Source: Nostoc sp. UHCC 0302
Lineage (GTDB): Bacteria > Cyanobacteriota > Cyanobacteriia > Cyanobacteriales > Nostocaceae
Direction: 5' to 3'
NCBI RefSeq assembly: GCF_038096175.1
Contig: NZ_CP151099.1
Span: 7,728,001-7,792,000 of the forward strand
Length of the DNA stretch: 64,000 nt
The notes under the pieces were generated by a model that saw nothing but the letters and a program-made list of their open reading frames with translations, had not been told where the DNA came from and ran no database searches. Within the stretch, counting starts at the first letter, position 1; the number at the start of each line of letters is the position of its first letter. The translations under genes were made by a program, and so were the position numbers. Shown piece after piece: positions 56,211 through 64,000 of the stretch.

Positions 56211-56759
56211 TTATCCAAGAGGTTGGCTTTCATCACAGCGACGTGAATACTGAAATTCCAACTCATTTTGCTGCTCTCTACCTCCTCTATAGGCAATAGG
56301 ACAAAGCTTAGTGTTGGCACTTATACAATCCATGTGTGGCGTCTTAGCACACACCACAAGTAGCCCACCCAGAACGAACAATAAGCCGCAAATTGCTAGT
56401 GTCTGTATCGAGGCAATTTCTAACGCTCCGTGAACCACTACTTCCCGTAGCACGGATACAATTGTTACCTCGACTGCTACCCCAACAGAGATACTATGTT
56501 CTTGCAAATAGACCATTAGTAGCCGAAATAACTCGACTAATATCAACACAAATAGTATTTTGGCAGTCACGTGTTTATAATCCAGTGGTTGCGTCAGGGC
56601 GATTAGTATTCCCCACAACTGAATCAGCATGACGGCGAACAAACCTAAACACAAGATAATCACAATTAAGTCTTGAAAGGCCTCCATGTTACGAACAATT
56701 GAATGCCGATCAAGCCAGCGATCAGAAAATAAAAATCGACTCTTGATGCGCTTTTGCAT
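56211..56759 (-). CDS. PsiE-family membrane protein
   Basis: 182 aa with four TM helices. The PsiE (phosphate-starvation-inducible E) signature is present: ELFRLLMVYLQEHSISVGVA and EVTIVSVLREVVVHGALEI. The C-terminal 45 residues are an extra polar, cysteine-containing tail (HMDCISANTKLCPIAYRGG). The function is unknown; the family name comes from phosphate-starvation induction in E. coli. The location near pstCAB supports a phosphate link, but the genes are not contiguous. Confidence 0.85.
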   Translation of the reverse strand: MQKRIKSRFLFSDRWLDRHSIVRNMEAFQDLIVIILCLGLFAVMLIQLWGILIALTQPLDYKHVTAKILFVLILVELFRLLMVYLQEHSISVGVAVEVTIVSVLREVVVHGALEIASIQTLAICGLLFVLGGLLVVCAKTPHMDCISANTKLCPIAYRGGREQQNELEFQYSRRCDESQPLG

Positions 56760-56848
56760 TACATTTTCATTCCAATGTGATCAAGTGCAGACCACACCAA
56801 CCAGCCCACCCAATAATCTCATTGTTACCCAATATTAAGTTTTGCGCC

Positions 56849-57787
56849 TCAGCGAGGTTGGTAATTTAAATTTTGTGCTTGTTGTAACAATTGTTCAGCA
56901 TTTTTTGTCCACTGAGAATTACCCTGAGCATTATATAAATCTTTAGCAAATTGAAATACTTGTGCAGCATCTCCATAGCGTTTTAACTGCATAAAAACTA
57001 AGCCTGCACCGTAATAGGCATTGGGATAATTAGAATTAGCTTCGGCTGATTTTCTAAAAGACTCTAAGGCTTCTTGTAATTTGCCTTGGCTAAACCAAAC
57101 TGAACCAATAGTATAATGAGCTTCTGAATATTTAGGATTAATTTTGATTGCCTCACGAAAAGCAGCTTTTGCTTTATCAAGGTTGCCTTCTTGGAGAAAA
57201 CATATCCCTATGTGATAAGCAGGCTCTGGTGCATTTTTACTATATTCCATTGCTTTTCTAAAAGATGCGATCGCCTGTTTGCAATCTCGTTGCTGTTCTC
57301 GTACCAACCCTAAGTTATAGTGAGCAAAACCCAGTTTCGGATCAAGTTCTAACGCCCGTTGCAAGTAATCATTTGCCAATTGTAAGTTATTACCTTCTAA
57401 CAAAGCTCCACCCAAATTCGCAAAGGCTGGGGCAAAGTTGGGATCGGTTTGTGTTGCTCGATAAAATGCATCCGCCGAAGGTTGTAATTGTCCTGTTTGT
57501 CGTAGTGCTAGTCCCAAATTATAATGCGCTGCCGCTAATGCTGGATCTAATTTAGTTGCCTGTCGAAAGGCAGCGATCGCATCTTGCACTTTTCCTGCCT
57601 GAATTGACTGTAAGCCCTGGTTTAACCAGTCTGTAGCGGTTTTACTACCTGCTTGTGCTAGCTTGCCTGGGGGAGAAGGGGGGAGTGGAAGAGTGGGAGC
57701 AGAAGAAGCAGGGTATAGAATGCTGCCACTTGCTAATATCAAACTCACTAATACTGCTATGCGATATTTATAGAATGATAATCTCAT
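56849..57787 (-). CDS. Exported TPR protein
   Basis: 312 aa. An N-terminal signal or anchor (YRIAVLVSLILASGSILYP) is followed by a Pro-rich spacer and about seven 34-residue TPRs (for example AAAHYNLGLALRQTGQLQPS, EAHYTIGSVWFSQGKLQEAL). Probably a periplasmic or lumenal scaffold protein; the partner is unknown. The Pro-rich spacer (LPLPPSPPGK) is coded by a GGGGGAGAAGG-type low-complexity run like the dispersed repeats. Confidence 0.85.
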   Translation of the reverse strand: MRLSFYKYRIAVLVSLILASGSILYPASSAPTLPLPPSPPGKLAQAGSKTATDWLNQGLQSIQAGKVQDAIAAFRQATKLDPALAAAHYNLGLALRQTGQLQPSADAFYRATQTDPNFAPAFANLGGALLEGNNLQLANDYLQRALELDPKLGFAHYNLGLVREQQRDCKQAIASFRKAMEYSKNAPEPAYHIGICFLQEGNLDKAKAAFREAIKINPKYSEAHYTIGSVWFSQGKLQEALESFRKSAEANSNYPNAYYGAGLVFMQLKRYGDAAQVFQFAKDLYNAQGNSQWTKNAEQLLQQAQNLNYQPR

Positions 57788-58103
57788 GAATTTCCTAACT
57801 CTTAACTTTTGTACAAACGCGATTAATCGCGTCTCTCCTAAATTCCTGTACAGACGCGATTAATCGCGTCTCTCCTAACTTCTCTCTTCTTTTACAAAAG
57901 TTTTTGATTCAGCATTAAAGTTTGTTTTGCTTAACCTTTCTTAAGCTAAATCTTACGAGAGGCTACAATTTTTTTTGCTTCAGATTAAAGGGAGGATAAT
58001 AACTAGTTAAAGAAGGGATTATTCTTTCTTGTCAGAACCATTTTTTATCCCTGGAATAAACAGAATAATGCGGTGTAAAGTGACTCACCGCAAGGGAGGT
58101 TTT
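57788..58103. repeat. Two copies of the GACGCGATTAATCGCGTC palindrome upstream of the EF-G-like gene
   Basis: ACGCGATTAATCGCGTCTCTCCTAA occurs twice, at about 57818 and 57855, in direct orientation between the divergent TPR and EF-G-like genes. GGGAGG just before 58104 is the ribosome binding site of the latter. Confidence 0.7.
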
Positions 58104-60152
58104 ATGAACGAAAAAGTAAAATCGGGTTCGCGGAATGTTGCAATTGTTGGGCCTTATTTAAGTGGAAAAACCACTTTACTAGAAAGCTTGTTATTTGTCA
58201 CAGGGGCAATTTCCCGCAAAGGCAGTGTTAAGGATGGTAACACAGTGGGAGATAGTGCAGCGGAGTCTCGCGATCGCCATATGACTGTGGAAGTCAGCAC
58301 CGCTAGCACCGAATATAATGACACTCGTTTTACCTTTATTGACTGCCCAGGCAGCGTAGAATTTGCCCAAGAAACTTACAATGCTTTAATGGGAGTTGAT
58401 GCGGCAATTGTAGTTTGTGAACCCATACGCGATCGCGTCCTCACCCTTGCTCCTCTATTTAAATTCCTAGATGATTGGGAAATTCCCCACCTTGTCTTTG
58501 TCAATAAAATGGATCGGGCAAATATCCATGTTTTGGAAACATTACACGCCCTCAAAGCAGTTTCCAGCCGTCCTTTAGTAGCCCATCAATATCCTATTTT
58601 GCAAGGTGAACAGCTCATCGGCTTTATCGATATGGTGAGTGAACAGGCGTACAAGTACCATCCAGGTGCAGCTGCTGACCCGATTCCTTTCCCCGAACAT
58701 CTAAAAGAAGAAGAACATACAGCACGGGCAGAAATGCTCGAAGCCTTAGCAAATTTTGATGACCATTTACTTGAAGAACTTTTAGAAGATATCGAACCAC
58801 CCCAAGAAGAAATTCTTAAAGACTTAAAACTAGAATTAGGGGCAGATTTGGTAGTACCCGTTTTCTTTGGGGTAGCAGAACAAGATTATGGTGTTAGACC
58901 TTTATTAGAAGCCCTATTACGAGAAGCCCCAGAACCAGAAGCCACAGCTGAACGTCGCTTAAAAAATCTCAAAGGAAATACCCCCCTAGCGCAGGTATTG
59001 AAAACTTATTACACTCCTCAAGGTGGCAAACTCTCCCTAGTGCGTGTTTGGCGGGGCAAATTAACTGATGGTATTCTTCTCAACGGCATTCGTGCAGGTG
59101 GAATTTACCGCCTCATGGGGCAACAACAGCAGTCAGTTAATGAAGTTGCTGCTGGTGAAATTGTCGCTATCAGCCGTTTGGAGGGTATTAAGACAGGGGA
59201 TACAATTTCTACAGAGCAACAGTCAGCAATAGAATTACCCAAAGCTGAACAGTTGGAACCAGTGTATGCCCTTGCTATTACACCAGAAAAGCGCAACGAT
59301 GAAGTTAAACTCAGCAGTGCCATCACTAAGTTGTTAGAAGAAGATTGCTCACTTGCTTGGGAGCAACATGGTGATACTCACGAAGTAATTCTTTGGGGTC
59401 AAGGCGAGATTCATTTGCAAGTTGCATTAGATAGACTGCGCCGCAAATATAACCTGCCGATGACAACCCACTTGCCACAAGTGCCTTACAAAGAAACCAT
59501 TCGTAAACCTGTGGCATCAATTCATGGGCGCTACAAACATCAAAGTGGTGGTCACGGACAGTTTGGCGATGTTTTTCTAGATATCAAGCCTCTACCACGT
59601 GGTGAAGGATTTAACTTTAAGGAAACTATTGTTGGCGGCGTGGTTCCTAGACAGTATATTCCTGGTGTAGAAATGGGTGTACGGGAGTTTCTCGCACATG
59701 GGCCTTTGGGTTTTCCAATAGTTGATGTGGCGGTAACTTTGACTAACGGTTCTTATCACACAGTTGATAGTTCTGAACAAGCTTTTAAGCAAGCCGCGCG
59801 TCTAGCGATGCAAACGGGAATACCGCAAGCGCAACCTACCCTCTTAGAACCGATTCTACGTGTGAAAGTGAGTACACCTAGCGAATTTACCTCTAAAGTG
59901 CTGCAATTATTAAGTGGTAGAAGAGGGCAAATTTTAGGCTATGAAGGCAGAAATGATTGGCAAGGTTGGGATAATGTATCTGCATACTTGCCGCAAGCAG
60001 AGATGCAAGACTTTATTGTAGAATTGCGATCGCTCACTCTTGGCGTTGGTTCTTTCCACTGGGAATATGACCATCTCCAGGAAGTACCAGAAAAACTTGC
60101 TGAACGCGTTCTTCAAACAAACGGTAATGGTGGTAACGGTAACGGCAAGTAA
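58104..60152 (+). CDS. Elongation factor G-like GTPase (FusA2 type)
   Basis: 682 aa from ATG 58104 (MNEKVKSGSR), chosen for the GGGAGG ribosome binding site; a frame opening at 58029 is unlikely. G1 GPYLSGKTT (16-24), G3 DCPGS (80-84) and G4 NKMD (134-137) are seen, followed by EF-G domains II-V (QVPYKETIRKPVASIHGRYK, HQSGGHGQFGDVFL). The usual G3 DxPGH has Ser in place of the catalytic His, and the P-loop is not AHIDAGKTT, so this is a paralogue, not the housekeeping EF-G. Paralogues of this type are thought to act on ribosomes without ordinary translocation. Ends in a Gly/Asn-rich tail. Confidence 0.93.
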   Translation: MNEKVKSGSRNVAIVGPYLSGKTTLLESLLFVTGAISRKGSVKDGNTVGDSAAESRDRHMTVEVSTASTEYNDTRFTFIDCPGSVEFAQETYNALMGVDAAIVVCEPIRDRVLTLAPLFKFLDDWEIPHLVFVNKMDRANIHVLETLHALKAVSSRPLVAHQYPILQGEQLIGFIDMVSEQAYKYHPGAAADPIPFPEHLKEEEHTARAEMLEALANFDDHLLEELLEDIEPPQEEILKDLKLELGADLVVPVFFGVAEQDYGVRPLLEALLREAPEPEATAERRLKNLKGNTPLAQVLKTYYTPQGGKLSLVRVWRGKLTDGILLNGIRAGGIYRLMGQQQQSVNEVAAGEIVAISRLEGIKTGDTISTEQQSAIELPKAEQLEPVYALAITPEKRNDEVKLSSAITKLLEEDCSLAWEQHGDTHEVILWGQGEIHLQVALDRLRRKYNLPMTTHLPQVPYKETIRKPVASIHGRYKHQSGGHGQFGDVFLDIKPLPRGEGFNFKETIVGGVVPRQYIPGVEMGVREFLAHGPLGFPIVDVAVTLTNGSYHTVDSSEQAFKQAARLAMQTGIPQAQPTLLEPILRVKVSTPSEFTSKVLQLLSGRRGQILGYEGRNDWQGWDNVSAYLPQAEMQDFIVELRSLTLGVGSFHWEYDHLQEVPEKLAERVLQTNGNGGNGNGK

Positions 60153-60170
60153 TTTTGAATTTATCTAAAA

Positions 60171-60204
60171 AAATAGCCCTGCATTTTTAAATGCAGGGCT
60201 ATTT
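60171..60204. terminator. Bidirectional terminator after the EF-G-like gene
   Basis: A 16-bp perfect stem (AAATAGCCCTGCATTT and its complement) with a 2-nt loop, followed by a T run on the plus strand and preceded by an A run. Confidence 0.9.
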
Positions 60205-60265
60205 TTTTAGTCAACGTGAGTTCGATGAACCTCTCTCCCTCACCGACGCAAAGAGAGAAATATTC

Positions 60266-60372
60266 TTATACCAATTTGAAAAAAGAATGTGACAAATAGA
60301 CCATCTGTAGAGACGCGATTCATCGCGTCTTCACCCAAGGATGTATTGCAATCATTAATTAAATTGGTATTA
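60266..60372. mobile_element. 107-bp MITE-like element
   Basis: The ends TTATACCAATTT and AAATTGGTATTA are inverted (TIR TACCAATTT) and flanked by TTA on both sides, which could be a 3-bp target duplication. The interior holds GAGACGCGATTCATCGCGTC and ATTAATTAAATTGG. No ORF. Confidence 0.7.
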
Positions 60373-60846
60373 GTTTTCAACAAAAAAATCAGGGTTTCAA
60401 AGCCTCTCTCAGAGTGGGGGAGCCAGTGTGTTGCAAAGAGAAGTTGGAGCAGAAGCTTGCTCCGTAGACGCTATGCGGTGAAACAGTCCTATCGGTGAGG
60501 TTCACCTGCAATACGGTTCGGATAAGGTTTTTTAATGAAAGTTATAGATCACAAAGACGCGATAAATCGCCGTCTTTACAATAATCAGTCCTTTGTAGAG
60601 ACGGCGATTTATCGCGTCTCTTCCCTTAACCGAACCTATTGGGTTCACCCCGTTGAAGCAACTGGCGTGAGACGTTTGGAGAGGGGTTTTTTAAACGTGC
60701 TGTTGAAATGCAAATTCTTCTTTGTTCCAATGGTTTTGGAATTATTGGAAGATATAGCTCTAAAATTTCTACTGCTACGAAAGTTTCATAAAAAAATTTG
60801 GGAATTATCTGATTAAGTATGTAACGTAAACATATAGGAAAATCTT
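60373..60846. other. Intergenic repeats between EF-G-like and SPFH genes
   Basis: The region contains a large inverted repeat (see 60553) and low-complexity repeat fragments. The frames at 60289-60498 and 60535-60816 overlap these and are not supported as genes. Confidence 0.5.
60553..60622. repeat. Long inverted repeat with GACGCGATAAATCGCCGTC arms
   Basis: Arms 60553-60580 and 60594-60622 are nearly perfect complements of about 28 bp around a 13-nt loop. A larger member of the GACGCGAT palindrome family. Confidence 0.8.
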
Positions 60847-61743
60847 ATGAGCTTTATAGTTACTCTTCTAACTAGCCTGATCGCAATTCTCATTTATCTG
60901 AACACAGGCAAGATATCCAGCGAAAAGTCTCGTTTAGCAGTGCGCGGGATAACTATATTAATTGGCAGTGTTGCGATACTAAATTCCATTTCCAGGGTTT
61001 TGGTTATTGTCCCACCAGGCAATGTCGGCATCGTTAACTTCTTTGGTCAGGTTTCTGAAAACAGTCTTAATTCAGGTGTCCACTTGTTGAACCCGTTTAC
61101 CAAGGTGCTGAATTTTTCCACTCGCCTTAAGGATGTGAAGGAAAACGTAGATGTAACATCCCAAGAAGGATTGAGCCTAAATCTTGATGTTAGTCTTCAG
61201 TACAAGCTCGATCCGCAGAAAGCAGCAACAGTATATAAAACAATTGGAACTGATGAGACACAACTAGTAATTTCCAGATTCCGCTCTACTGTCCGTGCCA
61301 TAACAGCAAACTACCCAGCCAGTGCTATTTACTCTACCAAACGTCAAGAAATCTCTCAAAAAATCGACCAACAACTTACCCAGGAGATACCTACTTTGGG
61401 TTTCATTGTCGAAGAAGCTCTTTTACGAAACGTCAAAATGCCTGATACTCTGCAAGCTGCAATTCAAGAGAAACTAAAAGCAGAGCAACAGAACCAGCAG
61501 ATGAAATTTGTTCTAGAAAAAGAGCGTCAAGAAGCACAACGAAAGCGTATTGAAGCTCAAGGTATAGCAGATTCTCAAAAAATTATCTCTGGTGGACTTA
61601 CCAACCAAGTGCTGCAATTACGAGCGATTGAAGCCACAGAAAAATTAGCTCAATCTAATAATTCTAAAATTGTAATTGTTGGTTCTGAAAAAGGCGGAGT
61701 TCCTATTCTCATTCAGCCAGACGCAGGAAACTCAAAGCCTTAA
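60847..61743 (+). CDS. SPFH/prohibitin-family membrane protein
   Basis: 298 aa. Two hydrophobic helices at the N-terminus (about 2-18 and 32-56), the SPFH domain starting IVPPGNVGIVNFFGQV, with GVHLLNPFTKVLNFSTRL and VTSQEGLSLNLDVSLQYKLD, then a charged coiled-coil (KEQQNQQMKF-type, EKERQEAQRKRIEAQGIAD). Prohibitins assemble into ring scaffolds on the plasma or thylakoid membrane. ATG 60847. Stands alone. Confidence 0.92.
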   Translation: MSFIVTLLTSLIAILIYLNTGKISSEKSRLAVRGITILIGSVAILNSISRVLVIVPPGNVGIVNFFGQVSENSLNSGVHLLNPFTKVLNFSTRLKDVKENVDVTSQEGLSLNLDVSLQYKLDPQKAATVYKTIGTDETQLVISRFRSTVRAITANYPASAIYSTKRQEISQKIDQQLTQEIPTLGFIVEEALLRNVKMPDTLQAAIQEKLKAEQQNQQMKFVLEKERQEAQRKRIEAQGIADSQKIISGGLTNQVLQLRAIEATEKLAQSNNSKIVIVGSEKGGVPILIQPDAGNSKP

Positions 61744-61929
61744 AATTTATCTTAAAATTTATCTTATATGAACTTCAGGCTACAGTTGAGGATTTTCTAT
61801 GTAGAGTTCATCCCTGAAAACGGTGAAGGCATACTAATTATCCTAACAATCTGATTTACAAGCGCAAAGAAGTTCTCACTATGCCGTAAAATTCGCCCTA
61901 GAAATAAAAACAAGGTTTTCATTTCCAGT

Positions 61930-62115
61930 ATGAGCAATACACAAAGTTGGTATATTGTCAAGCATAACACTGGGAATTGCGAAATCATCCCCAGTCAGCA
62001 ATTTGAGGATAATAATCCAGAGATTATAGAACAATGGGGGCCTTTTAATTCGCAAGAAGAAGCGATCGCCCGTCGTGTCGGGCTCATTCGCGCTGGCAAA
62101 TGTCAGCCAGTTTAA
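61930..62115 (+). CDS. Conserved small cyanobacterial protein
   Basis: 61 aa: SWYIVKHNTGNCEIIPS, then EIIEQWGPFNSQEEAIARRV and GLIRAGKCQP. I recall this short family as widespread in cyanobacteria and sometimes mislabelled a DDE transposase; nothing in the sequence supports a transposase. It is too short for an enzyme and may be a regulatory or binding protein. ATG 61930. Confidence 0.8.
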   Translation: MSNTQSWYIVKHNTGNCEIIPSQQFEDNNPEIIEQWGPFNSQEEAIARRVGLIRAGKCQPV

Positions 62116-62289
62116 GTTCAAAGTTAGGAGTTGGAGGTTGACAATGATGGTTTTAATTCCTAACTTCTCACTATTGACTCTTAACTCCTGTAAGGACGCG
62201 ATTAATCAGGCCTCTCTTGTACTGATGCGATTAATGAGCCAGCGCGTTGCGGGGGTTCCCCCCATTGTAGCGACTGGCGTCGCGTCTCT

Positions 62290-63576
62290 TCATTTTTCTG
62301 CTCTGGTGCTGCCTTGAGCTGCAATTTGTTTACCTACCACTTCAACTGCTTTAGCAAATTGAGGATCTGCTAAGGTAGCGAGTTTATCACGTTCGTGGAG
62401 CCACAAGTCCTGTCGCTGGGCATCACTCAAATTTACCTTCACATCTGGATCAACCCCATGCTTGTTAATATCTTTCCCACTAGGAGTGTGATATCTAGCA
62501 ATTGTTACTGCCAATCCTGAACCATCTTCCAAAGGACGTACCGATTGCACCAAGCCCTTACCAAAGGTTTGAGTACCAACCAAAGTAGCACGTTTGTTGT
62601 CCTGCAAAGCTCCCGAAAGAATTTCACTCGCGCTTGCTGAACCTTTATCCACCAATACTACCAATGGTTTATTTGTCAAGGCACGGCCATTTGCCTCTTC
62701 TCGTTCTTGCTCACCCTGGCGGTCAATGGTAGAAACAATAGTACCTTTATTCAACCACATCCGGGCGATTTCTACACTTGAGAAAAGTAAGCCACCTGGA
62801 TTACCACGCAGATCCAAAATATATCCAGCTACCTGTTTGGTTTCTAGATTTTTAATAGCACCTTGCATTTCTTTGCCAGCATTGGCACTGAATTGGTTCA
62901 GGCGAATGTAGCCAAGGTTCCCCGCTGGAGTTTGCTTTTGAGAATACTTAACTGGATGGATTTCAATTCGCGATCGTTTGATGTCAAACTGTTTTGTCTG
63001 ACCGTTACGTTGAATTGTTAGGCTTACTTGCGTTCCGGCTTCACCTCGAATTAGGGATACTGCTTGGTTGGTATCCATTCCTTTGGTACTTTTGCCGTCG
63101 ATTTGCAGAATGACATCTTTTGCCAAAACACCAGCCTTGAAGGCTGGTGTATCTTCAATTGGCGCAATTACAACCAATTGCTTGGTTTTTTCATCCTGGC
63201 TGATTGTGATACCTATCCCTATCAGTTCCCCAGAGGTATCAACTTGCATATTCTTGAATTCTTCAGGATCCATAAACCGGGTGTAGGGATCATCTAGCTT
63301 TTTGAGCATTTCCCGGATGGACTTATACGCTTCTTGCGGATTACTGTAGGACTTGTTCTTCACATACTCGTTACGAACAGCCAGCCAATCTACCTGATTA
63401 AAAGTCCCATCTACGTAATTTCGGTATATATTCTGCCAAACTTCATCTACCAATTCCTTGGGATTAGCTTTAAATAAAGCCTGACCTCGCGAGTGAATGC
63501 CAAGGCTAGTAACTGCAATTGTGGAGAGTGTCACTGCCGTTGCACCCAAAACAAGCCTACTTTTTGTAATCACCAT
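62290..63576 (-). CDS. C-terminal processing peptidase (S41, CtpB/CtpC type)
   Basis: 428 aa from ATG 63576 (MVITKSRLVLG); a longer frame to 63621 is possible. A signal/anchor helix is followed by the N-terminal Ctp helical region (DEVWQNIYRNYVDGTF), a PDZ domain (GIGITISQDEKTKQLVVIAP, VLAKDVILQIDGKS) and the S41 core with the catalytic Ser in KGSASASEIL and the Lys in TQTFGKGLVQS. It cleaves C-terminal tails of exported proteins; the D1-processing CtpA is a different paralogue. ispG is upstream on the same strand. Confidence 0.95.
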   Translation of the reverse strand: MVITKSRLVLGATAVTLSTIAVTSLGIHSRGQALFKANPKELVDEVWQNIYRNYVDGTFNQVDWLAVRNEYVKNKSYSNPQEAYKSIREMLKKLDDPYTRFMDPEEFKNMQVDTSGELIGIGITISQDEKTKQLVVIAPIEDTPAFKAGVLAKDVILQIDGKSTKGMDTNQAVSLIRGEAGTQVSLTIQRNGQTKQFDIKRSRIEIHPVKYSQKQTPAGNLGYIRLNQFSANAGKEMQGAIKNLETKQVAGYILDLRGNPGGLLFSSVEIARMWLNKGTIVSTIDRQGEQEREEANGRALTNKPLVVLVDKGSASASEILSGALQDNKRATLVGTQTFGKGLVQSVRPLEDGSGLAVTIARYHTPSGKDINKHGVDPDVKVNLSDAQRQDLWLHERDKLATLADPQFAKAVEVVGKQIAAQGSTRAEK

Positions 63577-63780
63577 AATGACAGCTGCGTCAGAGGGAAA
63601 ATTTATAGTCAGTATGCCCAATCTAACACAGGGTATTACTGTACAGCGTCAGGATCTATATCTTAATTTAAACAAAATACTTGACAATCTGGGGGATTAG
63701 GTACTGGGGATTGGCGATTGGGGATCTGTCTATTCTCCCCTTGCCCCTCTGCTCCCTCCTCCCCTGCTCCTCTAACCTCC
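63577..63780. other. Repeat-bearing spacer between ispG and the Ctp gene
   Basis: Contains one arm of the dispersed repeat GGGGGATTAGGTACTGGGGA near 63691, then GGGGATTGGCGATTGGGGAT, and a CTCCCCTTGCCCCTCTGCTC run on the other side, forming a loose inverted pair. Confidence 0.55.
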
Positions 63781-64000
63781 CTACGGTTCTACCCAGCGTC
63801 CATCTGCTTTAATGAGGTTGATTAATTCCTCTACACCTTTGTCTTCTGGAACTTTTTTAATTTCTTCTCTGCCACGATACAAGGAAATATAACCAGGAGT
63901 TTTGCCTACATAGCCGTAGTCGGCGTCCGCCATTTCGCCTGGGCCATTTACAATGCAACCCATAACAGCTATGTCTAAGCCAGTTAGGTGTTTGGTAGCT
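63781..64000 (-). CDS. ispG: 4-hydroxy-3-methylbut-2-enyl diphosphate synthase, C-terminal end (5' part outside window)
   Basis: The last 72 residues or so of IspG (GcpE). [20 protein letters not shown] contains an iron-sulfur ligand Cys ([10 protein letters not shown]), followed by [20 protein letters not shown] and the C-terminal [15 protein letters not shown]. IspG makes HMBPP in the MEP isoprenoid pathway using a 4Fe-4S cluster and ferredoxin. The start lies beyond 64000. Confidence 0.97.
   Translation of the reverse strand, partial: ATKHLTGLDIAVMGCIVNGPGEMADADYGYVGKTPGYISLYRGREEIKKVPEDKGVEELINLIKADGRWVEP

Noticed and set aside
60289-60816. Two frames between the EF-G-like and SPFH genes
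   Set aside because: They run across MITE and inverted-repeat sequence and have no conserved motif.
61797-62121. Minus-strand frames opposite the small 61-aa gene
   Set aside because: The plus-strand frame has a conserved-looking protein; the minus frames do not.

Overview
The window reads as chromosome of a filamentous, probably heterocyst-forming (Nostocales) cyanobacterium. Evidence: many HIP1 octamers (GCGATCGC); photosystem genes (psaI, psbE-psbF-psbL-psbJ, psbO, ycf48-rubA, ndhC-ndhK-ndhJ); a dnaE gene that begins with a split-intein C-half; an FtsZ with a long N-terminal extension; and gaps filled with dispersed repeats of the GGGATTGGG/CCCAATCCC and GACGCGATNNATCGCGTC kinds. I saw no rRNA, tRNA, CRISPR array or full insertion sequence.

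Layout. 1-2.1 kb: a partial DUF6464-type gene and two orphan genes, one nuclease-like. 2.2-5.6 kb: dnaE C-terminal half with intein, then gatA. 5.6-8.5 kb: two RodZ-like HTH/membrane proteins around an alpha/beta hydrolase. 8.5-15.7 kb: a drug-exporter-type operon (HlyD-like adaptor, double ATPase, two permeases, laid out like E. coli ybhGFSR) with a divergent ribbon-helix-helix/TetR regulator. 15.9-25 kb: hflX, a PEP-CTERM protein, grxC-gshB, and ftsQ/ftsZ. 25.7-32.4 kb: a P-loop ATPase followed by a 1690-residue STAND/WD40 protein. 33.8-40.2 kb: psbO, sigF, a PilP-like lipoprotein and a large unknown protein. 40.3-45.1 kb: psaI facing psbEFLJ-ycf48-rubA, then ndhCKJ. 45.4-48.4 kb: an accessory patch with a broken toxin-antitoxin pair, a Uma2-type nuclease, a 21-bp minisatellite and repeats. 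48.7-51.8 kb: a second P-loop ATPase plus TPR partner, related to the pair at 25.7 kb. 51.8-57.8 kb: a 180-bp MITE with target duplication, pstC-pstA-pstB, PsiE and TPR proteins. 58-64 kb: an EF-G paralogue, an SPFH protein, a C-terminal processing protease and the 3' end of ispG.

How the genes work together. Most of the window is housekeeping: photosystem II assembly and oxygen evolution, NDH-1, cell division, glutathione and phosphate uptake. The most system-like accessory content is the module seen twice: a ~430-440 aa P-loop ATPase followed by a protein whose N-terminal domain looks like a P-loop-less NTPase and which carries either seven TPRs or a second STAND NTPase, a membrane helix and fourteen WD40 repeats. 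I read this as a regulated signalling or conflict module. Its function is not shown by the sequence.

Three other points deserve attention. The ParE-type toxin is stopped at codon 3 by a change that is silent in the overlapping antitoxin. The hflX reading frame seems to begin at ATA. Dispersed intergenic repeats appear to have been absorbed in frame into the exporter ATPase and the STAND/WD40 protein.
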